DNA of 5,166 bases from assembly GCA_905215665.1 (NCBI GenBank), contig CAJMQR010000076.1:1-5166 (forward strand), in the 5' to 3' direction. Of this stretch, positions 1-5,008 are shown one piece after another (within the stretch, counting starts at the first letter, position 1; each line of letters begins with the position of its first letter). A model generated the notes under the pieces. The model ran no database searches, had not been told where the DNA came from, and saw nothing but the letters and a program-made list of their open reading frames with translations. The DNA comes from an uncultured bacterium. GTDB lineage: Bacteria; Bacillota; Clostridia; Oscillospirales; Oscillospiraceae. The position numbers were made by a program, and so were the translations under genes.

Positions 1-101
1 GCGGGCTGCGTCAGGGACAGAACGCCGGCGGCTTTGGTAAAGCTGCCGGTTTCAACGACGGCCAGCAGCGTGCGGACTTTGACATCAAGCATATGTTTCA
101 T
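1..101 (-). CDS. LysR-family transcriptional regulator, N-terminal fragment (cut by window edge)
   Basis: The minus strand from 101 reads MKHMLDVKVRTLLAVVETGS and then continues FTKAAGVLSLTQPA to the window edge. This is the winged helix-turn-helix start of a LysR-type regulator: the 'LLAVVETGSFTKAA' helix followed by 'LSLTQPA', which in the family continues into the DNA-recognition helix. Only about 33 residues are present, so the effector-binding domain and its ligand class cannot be judged. The start is uncertain. ATG at 101 has no well-spaced ribosome site, while ATG at 92 (giving MLDVKVRT, the usual LysR start) has a GGA nine bases upstream. The gene diverges from the antiporter operon with 99 bp between them. 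LysR regulators commonly control a divergent neighbour, so regulation of the antiporter and MgtC-like genes is a reasonable inference. Confidence 0.88.
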   Translation of the reverse strand, partial: MKHMLDVKVRTLLAVVETGSFTKAAGVLSLTQP

Positions 102-122
102 TCCGTTTCTTTATGAAAATAT

Positions 123-138
123 CAAATAATATTATTTG
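123..138. promoter_or_regulatory. Perfect 16-bp palindrome in the divergent spacer, candidate operator
   Basis: CAAATAATATTATTTG is a perfect inverted repeat with no gap. It lies between the LysR start codon and the antiporter promoter, overlapping that promoter's -35 box by three bases and lying inside the predicted LysR leader. This position fits autorepression plus control of the operon. Its centre falls between two bases, so it is not a textbook T-N11-A LysR box, and the surrounding DNA is AT-rich. The protein that binds it is therefore an inference. Confidence 0.45.
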
Positions 139-164
139 CAATTATTCTGTCTCCATAGTAGCAT
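136..164 (+). promoter_or_regulatory. Predicted sigma-A promoter of the antiporter-MgtC operon
   Basis: TTGCAA (136-141) and TAGCAT (159-164) are separated by 17 bases. The predicted start is near 171, giving a leader of about 30 bases that contains the AGAGAGG ribosome site at 187-193. The -35 box overlaps the right end of the palindrome at 123-138, a geometry in which a bound regulator could either block or contact polymerase. The -10 match is only moderate (4 of 6), which would suit an activated promoter. Confidence 0.5.
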
Positions 165-183
165 AGAAAAAAGCAATTTGCAA
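155..183 (-). promoter_or_regulatory. Predicted sigma-A promoter of the LysR gene
   Basis: On the minus strand TTGCAA (183-178) is followed after exactly 17 bases by TACTAT (160-155), with a TG one base before the -10 box (extended -10). Transcription would start near 148, leaving a leader of about 47 bases that contains the 16-bp palindrome. The -10 box shares bases 159-160 with the -10 box of the opposing promoter, so RNA polymerase probably cannot occupy both at once. Confidence 0.6.
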
Positions 184-200
184 GGGAGAGAGGAAAAACA

Positions 201-1616
201 ATGCTGTTTCAGGGCCTTCCGCTATCGTCGCAGGTCATCATTTCCGTGGCGCTGATGCTGTTTCTGGGCTTTGCCATGACGCGGCTGACCAAGAAGCTTC
301 GCCTGCCGAACGTTACAGCCTATATTCTCTGCGGAATTCTGATCGGGCCGTATTGCCTGGATCTGGTGCCGGCGCAGGTGATAGAAGGGATGGACTTTCT
401 TTCGGACATTGCGTTGGCGTTCATCGCTTTTAGCATGGGAGAATTTTTCCGCTTCTCCACGCTGAAAAAGAGCGGCGGAAAAGCGGCGGTCATTACTCTG
501 CTGGAAGCCTGTGCCGCCTCTGCATTTGTATTTGTGCTGTGTTATTGGGTACTCAATCTGAATCTGGCCTTCTCCGCAGTGCTTGCCGCGCTGGCCTCCG
601 CGACTGCGCCGGCCTCCACGATGATGACGATCCGCCAGCTTCACGCCCGGGGCGATTTCGTCGACACGCTTCTTCAGGTGGTCGCGATGGACGACGTGGT
701 CAGTCTGGTCGCATACAGCGCGGCGATTTCACTGGCGCTGGCCTCGCTGGGAGCGGGCATCAGCTTCCGCACGGTTGCGCTTCCGATTCTCGCAAACGGT
801 GCCGTACTGCTGCTCGGCTGTGTTTTCGGGCTGCTGCTGAAGCTGCTGCTCGGCAGGCGTTCAAAGGATAACCGCCTGATTGTATCCATTGCGGTGCTGT
901 TTGCGTTTTGCGGGATCTGCACCACGGTGAATGTCTCGCCGCTGCTCGGCTGTATGTCCATGGGAATTGTGTATCTCAATCTGACGGACGACACCGACCT
1001 TTTCCGGCAGCTCAACTATTTCAGTCCGCCGGTTCTGCTGCTGTTTTTTGTGCGCTCCGGACTGAATTTCAAGCTCGATACCCTTTTCTCCGGCGCGGGC
1101 AGCATCGGCAATGCGCCGCTGCTTCTGATCGGAGTGCTGTATTTCTTTGTCCGTATTCTGGGGAAATACGCCGGCGCCTTTGCCGGCTGCGCGTTGGTAC
1201 ATAAGCCGAAGGAGGTTCGCAATTATCTGGGGATGGCGCTTGTGCCGCAGGCGGGGGTTGCCATCGGTCTGGCTGCGCTCGGCGCAAGAACGCTGGGCGG
1301 AGAGCTGGGGGAGAGCCTGCAGACGATCATTCTGGCCTCGAGCGTCCTTTATGAGCTGATCGGTCCTGCCTGCGCCAAGCTGTCTTTGTATCTCTCCCAT
1401 TCCTATTCCAACCGGATCGAGGACGCCGCGCCGCTTGCGCCGGCGGAGACCCTGCAGCAATCCGAGGTGGAGCTGCTCATTGAGCGTATCCGGAAAATTC
1501 AGGAGGAGCTGCCTGCCAGACAGGAACCGTCCGCAGAGGAGGCGGCCTTCACGCGGGCGGCGCGTGAACAGGAGGGCTGGCCGGTTTCTCATGGCCGGCT
1601 CGCAGGAAGGAGGTAA
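201..1616 (+). CDS. Cation:proton antiporter, CPA2 type (Na+/H+ exchanger domain)
   Basis: This 471-residue membrane protein has about 12-13 hydrophobic spans over residues 10-398. It probably exchanges Na+ or K+ for H+ across the cytoplasmic membrane. Visible family marks are ATAPAS (134-139), matching the unwound fourth helix; AMDD (162-165), with the paired ion-binding aspartates D164-D165; RILGKYAG (318-325), with the basic residues of the family's later core helices; and LGMALVPQAGVAIGLA (343-358), the conserved C-terminal signature. In CPA2 members, a DD pair is generally linked to electrogenic exchange. Residues 402-471 form a hydrophilic tail with a short probable coiled coil (about 414-440). 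There is no NAD-binding TrkA-N/RCK domain as in KefB/KefC. The start is fixed by AGAGAGG seven bases upstream. The MgtC-like gene follows 6 bp after the stop. Ion specificity cannot be read from the sequence. Confidence 0.93.
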   Translation: MLFQGLPLSSQVIISVALMLFLGFAMTRLTKKLRLPNVTAYILCGILIGPYCLDLVPAQVIEGMDFLSDIALAFIAFSMGEFFRFSTLKKSGGKAAVITLLEACAASAFVFVLCYWVLNLNLAFSAVLAALASATAPASTMMTIRQLHARGDFVDTLLQVVAMDDVVSLVAYSAAISLALASLGAGISFRTVALPILANGAVLLLGCVFGLLLKLLLGRRSKDNRLIVSIAVLFAFCGICTTVNVSPLLGCMSMGIVYLNLTDDTDLFRQLNYFSPPVLLLFFVRSGLNFKLDTLFSGAGSIGNAPLLLIGVLYFFVRILGKYAGAFAGCALVHKPKEVRNYLGMALVPQAGVAIGLAALGARTLGGELGESLQTIILASSVLYELIGPACAKLSLYLSHSYSNRIEDAAPLAPAETLQQSEVELLIERIRKIQEELPARQEPSAEEAAFTRAAREQEGWPVSHGRLAGRR

Positions 1617-1622
1617 AACAAC

Positions 1623-2318
1623 ATGGATCCGATTTCCAATCTGCTCGGCGCATGGGCGCAGGAGCTTACGCTGGGTGCGGTTGCGCTGCGCCTTGCGATT
1701 TCGGTTGTGTTCGGCGCGATTGCCGGGTGCGAACGGGCGGAAAAGCGGCATGCAGCCGGTCTGCGCACCTTTATTCTGGTTTCTCTGGCCGGCGCGATCT
1801 GCATGATGCTGGACGTCTATCTGCACAGCATCTATCTGCTCTCCGCGGCTGCGGTGATTGCGACGGCAATTCTGAGCGTCAATTCCGTACTGTACAGCTC
1901 CAAGAGCCAGATCAAGGGGCTGACGACCTCCGTGGCGCTGTGGGCCTGCGCAGCCATCGGGCTGGCTTCCGGTGCGGGACTTTATACCGTGGCGCTGCTC
2001 GGCTTCGTCGCGCTGCTGTGCTGCCTGCGGTGGTTTCCGCCCTTTGAAACCTACCTGAAGAACCGTTCCAATCATTTTGAAATTCATCTGGAGCTGACAA
2101 GCAGCAGCCATCTGCAGGATTTTGTGACGACGCTGCGGCGGCTGGGGATGCGCATCGATGACATTGAATCCAATCCGGCGTATCTGAACTCCGGACTGAG
2201 CGTGTATTCCGTATCGATTACGATCTGCAGCCCGGAACTGAAAAAGTACAAGACGCACAGGGAGATCATCGAAGCTCTGCGTTCTCTGGACTATATTTAT
2301 CACATCAATGAGGAGTGA
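1623..2318 (+). CDS. MgtC/SapB family membrane protein
   Basis: This 231-residue protein matches the MgtC/SapB family in length and layout: about 4-5 hydrophobic spans over residues 15-138, then a soluble ACT-like C-terminal domain (about 150-231). Family marks are GAIAGCERAEKR (31-42), AGLRTF (45-50), and QIKGLTTSVALW (96-107) followed by AAIGLASGAGLY (110-121). MgtC proteins act in adaptation to low Mg2+, acid or phosphate imbalance, and Salmonella MgtC inhibits the F1Fo ATP synthase. A role in ion or pH homeostasis beside the antiporter is inferred. The odd point is the third span: many family members carry a glycine-rich GIGFLGAG stretch there, while this protein has TAILSVNSV (81-89). 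AAGGAGGT at 1607-1614 overlaps the antiporter stop codon and sits eight bases before the ATG, so the two genes are probably translationally coupled. Confidence 0.9.
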   Translation: MDPISNLLGAWAQELTLGAVALRLAISVVFGAIAGCERAEKRHAAGLRTFILVSLAGAICMMLDVYLHSIYLLSAAAVIATAILSVNSVLYSSKSQIKGLTTSVALWACAAIGLASGAGLYTVALLGFVALLCCLRWFPPFETYLKNRSNHFEIHLELTSSSHLQDFVTTLRRLGMRIDDIESNPAYLNSGLSVYSVSITICSPELKKYKTHREIIEALRSLDYIYHINEE

Positions 2319-2332
2319 AACGGCGCCGTTTC
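2317..2332. repeat. Perfect 16-bp GC-centred palindrome at the end of the MgtC-like gene
   Basis: GAAACGGCGCCGTTTC begins inside the TGA stop codon and is perfectly self-complementary. In RNA it could form a six-pair stem with a GCGC loop, extended by a flanking GTG/CAC pairing with one bulged base. No run of T follows (the next bases are CACGCTTTCGGG), so it is at best a weak terminator. It may instead be a 3'-end stabiliser or a protein site. Confidence 0.4.
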
Positions 2333-2399
2333 CACGCTTTCGGGAGTCGGGCAAGGGCTGAAAAAGGAACATTCCTCCAGTGACCTGCGGAAGATTTCG

Positions 2400-2428
2400 T
2401 TGCGCTCCGCGCGCCCACGCGCTATAAT
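2400..2428 (+). promoter_or_regulatory. Strong predicted sigma-A promoter of pcp
   Basis: TTGCGC (2400-2405) is followed after 17 bases by a perfect TATAAT (2423-2428). The start would be near 2435, giving a short leader of about 22 bases with GGAGG at 2443-2447. The near-consensus sequence suggests steady expression independent of the upstream operon. Confidence 0.75.
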
Positions 2429-2456
2429 AAAGGCATCACGGGGGAGGAAAGGGCAA

Positions 2457-3044
2457 ATGAAAAAGATTCTGGTTACGGGCTTTGACCCCTTTGGCGGGGA
2501 GAGGATCAACCCGGCGTGGGAGGCCGTGCGGTGCCTGCCGGAGCGGATCGGAGAGAACTGCCTGCAAAAAATGCAGATTCCAACGGTGTTCGGAACGGCG
2601 GCAGAGTGCGTGTTGGTGTGCGCCGCAGAGCTGCATCCGGATGCGATCCTGTGCGTCGGGCAGGCGGGTGGCAGAAGCGCTGTCACGCCGGAAATGGCGG
2701 CGCTGAACCTGCAATACGCGTCCATTGCTGACAATGCCGGACAGCTGCCGCAGGACGTGCCGGTGATTGCCGGAGCGCCGGCGGCCTATTTTGCGACGCT
2801 TCCGGTCAGAAGCATGGCAAGCGCGATTAGGGATGCGGGACTGTCCGGCGCGGTTTCCTACAGCGCGGGAACCTTTGTCTGCAATGACCTTCTGTTCCGG
2901 CTCCTGCACCATTTTCAAAAAACGGCGACAGGCGTGGGCTTCGTGCATGTGCCGTATCTTCCGGAACAGGCGAAAAGCGGCGCCCCCTGTATGGAGCTTG
3001 GGGAGATACTGCGCGCGCTGGAAGCCGCAATCGGCGTACTTTAG
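2457..3044 (+). CDS. pcp: Pyrrolidone-carboxylate peptidase (pyroglutamyl-peptidase I)
   Basis: Peptidase family C15, a cytoplasmic cysteine peptidase that removes N-terminal pyroglutamate from peptides. The 195-residue protein opens with the family signature ILVTGFDPFGGE (4-15). It carries the catalytic triad as E79 in GQAGGRSAVTPE, C142 in SAGTFVCN, and H164 in GFVHVPYLPEQ. It is slightly shorter than the usual 200-215 residues, mainly at the C-terminus. Two positions differ from the usual 'PERvAiN..dARIpDN' stretch: the arginine after the catalytic Glu is M80, and the arginine ten residues after it is S89. The ATG at 2457 was chosen because it opens the conserved domain, has GGAGG nine bases upstream and lies downstream of the promoter. 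An in-frame TTG at 2400 sits inside the -35 box and is not credible. The gene is followed closely by a membrane protein gene. Confidence 0.95.
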   Translation: MKKILVTGFDPFGGERINPAWEAVRCLPERIGENCLQKMQIPTVFGTAAECVLVCAAELHPDAILCVGQAGGRSAVTPEMAALNLQYASIADNAGQLPQDVPVIAGAPAAYFATLPVRSMASAIRDAGLSGAVSYSAGTFVCNDLLFRLLHHFQKTATGVGFVHVPYLPEQAKSGAPCMELGEILRALEAAIGVL

Positions 3045-3053
3045 GAGGAGAAT

Positions 3054-3821
3054 ATGGAGGAACTGATCGCCAGGCGCCAGTTTGCGCCGCAGTATATCTG
3101 GCTGGACATCGCATTTCTGCTCCTCTATCTGGGGCTGCTGCTCTGGAAAAAGAAATACATGACCGTCCTGGTCGGGCTGGTCATGGGAGTTGTCTACATG
3201 CTGGTGGACTATGGAATCTTTCATCTGCTCTGCGGCAGCCGGAGCATCTCCGAGGGGCACAGCCTGTTCTGGGTGCTGCTTTGGATGTCCATGAGCTATG
3301 GCTTTACCAACTTCACATGGATTTGGCTCTGGCTGTCCAAAGACCGGCATATCCGGGAGTGGTCCTTCCTGATCCTGAGCTGGTGGTTCTGCTGCCCTCT
3401 GCTGGTGCAGACCTTTGCTAAAAATACTGCCCCGATTGTGATTCAGAGGACGACCGGCGCCTATCACGGCTATATGGCGCTGCTCCTGTTTGCCGGGTAT
3501 CTTCTGCTGATCCTTTACAATCTTGCGCAAAAGGACAAAGACAGGCGCGTACATCTTCTGCGCCTGCTGGGGATCGGCGTTCTGGTGCAGTTTGGCTGGG
3601 AGGCCGGGCTGCTGTTGGGCGGTATCCGCAGCGCGGGCTTTGAAAGCCTGACGCAGAAGCTCATGCCGTTGATTATCAATTCCCTGCTGGAAACCAATCT
3701 GGGCATGCCCTATGCATATATTCTGTTTATTCTCTATACGAGCAGGTTTACCGAGCGGCTTCAAAAGCGCGCGGAGCCGCTCGGCTTCACCCAGCGCATT
3801 GCGGAAAACAACCGGGAGTAA
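3054..3821 (+). CDS. Unrecognised polytopic membrane protein coupled to pcp
   Basis: I do not recognise a named family. The 255-residue protein is very hydrophobic, with about seven spans near residues 14-31, 36-59, 70-94, 103-121, 138-156, 168-189 and 206-228. The N-terminus is short and soluble, and the C-terminus basic and polar. It has no cleavable signal peptide. Striking polar or aromatic patches lie in or next to spans: VDYGIFH (51-57), SYGFTNFTWIW (81-91), SWWFCCP (109-115), GWEAGLLLGGIR (181-192) and SLLETNLGMPYAY (210-222). Their buried-looking D52, E184, E213 and N215 could line a substrate path or active site. The ATG is set by AGGAGG (3043-3048), which overlaps the pcp stop codon and lies five bases upstream. 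Tight coupling to pcp hints at a related role, for example peptide or amino-acid handling, but nothing in the sequence proves it. It could equally be a membrane enzyme or sensor. Confidence 0.85.
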   Translation: MEELIARRQFAPQYIWLDIAFLLLYLGLLLWKKKYMTVLVGLVMGVVYMLVDYGIFHLLCGSRSISEGHSLFWVLLWMSMSYGFTNFTWIWLWLSKDRHIREWSFLILSWWFCCPLLVQTFAKNTAPIVIQRTTGAYHGYMALLLFAGYLLLILYNLAQKDKDRRVHLLRLLGIGVLVQFGWEAGLLLGGIRSAGFESLTQKLMPLIINSLLETNLGMPYAYILFILYTSRFTERLQKRAEPLGFTQRIAENNRE

Positions 3822-3866
3822 TAAAAACGGGACGGCTTTGTGAAGCCGTCCCGTACTGTTTATTAC
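3818..3866. terminator. Bidirectional intrinsic terminator between convergent genes
   Basis: A perfect 12-bp stem (3827-3838 with 3843-3854; arm ACGGGACGGCTT) closes a TGTG loop. On the minus strand it is followed by TTTTTATT, a good U-tract for ending the DUF4349 transcript. On the plus strand it is followed by the weaker ACTGTTTATT. A second outer inverted repeat, GTAATAAA (3818-3825) with TTTATTAC (3859-3866), contains the stop codons of both genes, so the two transcripts end in nearly mirror-image sequence. Confidence 0.88.
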
Positions 3867-4783
3867 GGTTTATCCTGCTCCTTCCGCGCCTTTTTGCGCT
3901 TTCTGAGCGGCCGGAAGACGGTGAAATAGAGGATGGGAAGAGAGATGACCGCGACCACTGCAAGGTAGGGCAGGGCGGAGACGAGGAAGATGAACAGCCC
4001 GCGGAAGAACTTGCCGAGATAGCGGACGGCATTTTTCAGATTTTTGCCGATCTGCGCCCAGACGCTGGGCGACTCGATGATCTCTTCCTCATATTCCACC
4101 TCGCTGACATACAGGTGAATGGTGGCGTAATCGATGAGATTGTCGTAGGTGCGCAGACGGGAGGTATAGCTCTCCAGTTCATACTGCACTCCCGTGATAC
4201 GATCCTGAATCGAGATGATGTCCTCAATGCTCTCCGCCTGTTCCAAAAGGCGAAGCAGACTCTCACGCTCCGTCTGCAGGGCGGTAATATGCGCTTCGAT
4301 GTCCACATAGGTCAGCGTGACGTCCTCCTGGGAGCTTGTTTTGTTCGTGATGACGCCGGCAGTAGAAACCTCGGAGCTGAATTCCTCCAGGCGGTTCACA
4401 GGGATACGGACGGTGTAGCTGGCAAAGCGCCCGGCTTTGGAACGGCTTTCGCCGCTGACTTCGGACTGCTCGATATAGCCGCCGCAGGCGGCGGCACTGC
4501 GGTCTACCGTTTCGGTGAAGGCATCAAAGGCCTCCGTCTCAAAGCTGAGCGAGACGGTCTTGATGAGTTTGCGGGAATCCGCAAGTGCGGTACTGCTGTC
4601 CGCGCCGTCGAATTCGAAGCTCTGCGCCGCGCTTGTTTCGGCCTGCATGGGATACTCGGCGTCGGCTGCCATGTTTTCACTTTTCCCGTTGAAGTAGTCC
4701 TGCGAGACTGCTGCGCCGCAGCCGCCCAGGAATATCACGGCAGCCAGCAAAAGACACGCAAGGGGCAGTATTCTGCGTTTCAT
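3863..4783 (-). CDS. DUF4349 domain lipoprotein
   Basis: The 306-residue protein starts with MKRRILPL and a hydrophobic stretch ending in the lipobox LGGC (19-22), so C22 should be lipidated and the mature N-terminus held on the outer face of the membrane. A low-complexity Ala/Ser/Glu linker follows (about 23-68). Then comes the DUF4349 domain (about 70-228), whose centre (162-212) is a long amphipathic probable coiled coil with the family-like pattern 'LLRLLEQAESIEDIISIQDRI' spread over 177-197. It ends with a membrane span (about 262-290) and a basic tail, RPLRKRKKARK, expected in the cytoplasm. The protein would thus be anchored at both ends with its domain outside. The family's function is unknown; a role at the cell envelope is inferred. 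The start is supported by GGGAGGG about nine bases upstream. It is transcribed convergently with the pcp pair and ends in the shared terminator. Confidence 0.9.
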   Translation of the reverse strand: MKRRILPLACLLLAAVIFLGGCGAAVSQDYFNGKSENMAADAEYPMQAETSAAQSFEFDGADSSTALADSRKLIKTVSLSFETEAFDAFTETVDRSAAACGGYIEQSEVSGESRSKAGRFASYTVRIPVNRLEEFSSEVSTAGVITNKTSSQEDVTLTYVDIEAHITALQTERESLLRLLEQAESIEDIISIQDRITGVQYELESYTSRLRTYDNLIDYATIHLYVSEVEYEEEIIESPSVWAQIGKNLKNAVRYLGKFFRGLFIFLVSALPYLAVVAVISLPILYFTVFRPLRKRKKARKEQDKP

Positions 4784-4866
4784 TGTTTGAATCCCTCCCT
4801 GAAGTTTTGTTTCCGCTTTTTGGACGGAAAAAAATGCCTTCAGTTCCCAAATGACGTGTATTTCCA

Positions 4867-4885
4867 GAAAAAATGCAGTTTTTTC
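4867..4885. repeat. A/T-tract inverted repeat in the leader of the DUF4349 gene
   Basis: GAAAAAA (4867-4873) and TTTTTTC (4879-4885) are perfect inverse complements around a five-base TGCAG. As RNA the stem is weak. As DNA, the adjacent A- and T-tracts may curve the helix. A second weak stem, TTTCCG/CGGAAA (4810-4815 with 4825-4830), lies nearer the gene start. Neither resembles a known riboswitch. Confidence 0.3.
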
Positions 4886-4938
4886 AAGCGCTTCGCAGCA
4901 TCAGAATTCCGAAAACTCCCTCTTTTGCGCCAAAACTC

Positions 4939-4967
4939 TTGCAAGACAGAAGGAAATGGTGTATACT
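4939..4967 (+). promoter_or_regulatory. Strong predicted promoter of the secreted protein gene at 5009
   Basis: TTGCAA (4939-4944) and TATACT (4962-4967) are separated by exactly 17 bases. The start would be near 4974, giving a leader of about 35 bases with GGGAGG at 4996-5001. The -10 box is the left arm of a perfect inverted repeat, TATACT-TAT-AGTATA (4962-4976), which could be an operator or simply an AT-rich coincidence. Confidence 0.7.
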
Positions 4968-4987
4968 TATAGTATATGCGATAACAA
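4960..4987 (-). promoter_or_regulatory. Possible promoter of the DUF4349 gene
   Basis: On the minus strand TTGTTA (4987-4982) and TATACA (4965-4960) are spaced by 16 bases, each matching consensus at four of six positions. It would overlap the -10 box of the opposing promoter and give a long leader of roughly 170 bases before the gene. No better candidate was found closer to the start codon; TTGAAA at 4887-4882 has no convincing -10 partner. Confidence 0.3.
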
Positions 4988-5008
4988 CCTTTTATGGGAG
5001 GATATAGA

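Noticed and set aside
123..138. The AT-rich palindrome as a classical T-N11-A LysR box
   Set aside because: Its symmetry centre lies between bases, which is incompatible with a symmetric T-N11-A motif; it is kept only as a general candidate operator.
861..2372. A 503-residue open frame on the minus strand opposite the antiporter and MgtC-like genes
   Set aside because: It runs antisense to two clearly conserved genes, has low-complexity Gln/Arg/His-rich translation typical of shadow frames in GC-rich DNA, and crosses a gene boundary without a ribosome site.
2400..2456. Upstream TTG start extending pcp by 19 residues
   Set aside because: The TTG lies in the -35 box of the promoter and the added residues match nothing in the family; the ATG at 2457 has its own ribosome site and opens the conserved domain.
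2436..3764. A 442-residue open frame on the minus strand opposite pcp and the membrane protein gene
   Set aside because: It is a shadow frame: antisense to both genes, Gln/Pro/His-rich with no domain recognised, and produced by the codon bias of the sense genes.
4810..4830. TTTCCG/CGGAAA stem as a terminator
   Set aside because: On the minus strand the T-run precedes rather than follows the stem, and on the plus strand the stem is followed by A's; the stem is also short.
4882..4887. TTGAAA on the minus strand as a -35 box for the DUF4349 gene
   Set aside because: No acceptable -10 box occurs 16-18 bases downstream (GAAATA or AAATAC only).
4115..4972. A 285-residue open frame on the plus strand opposite the DUF4349 gene
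   Set aside because: It is antisense to a well-supported lipoprotein gene, lacks a ribosome site and runs through the intergenic promoter region.
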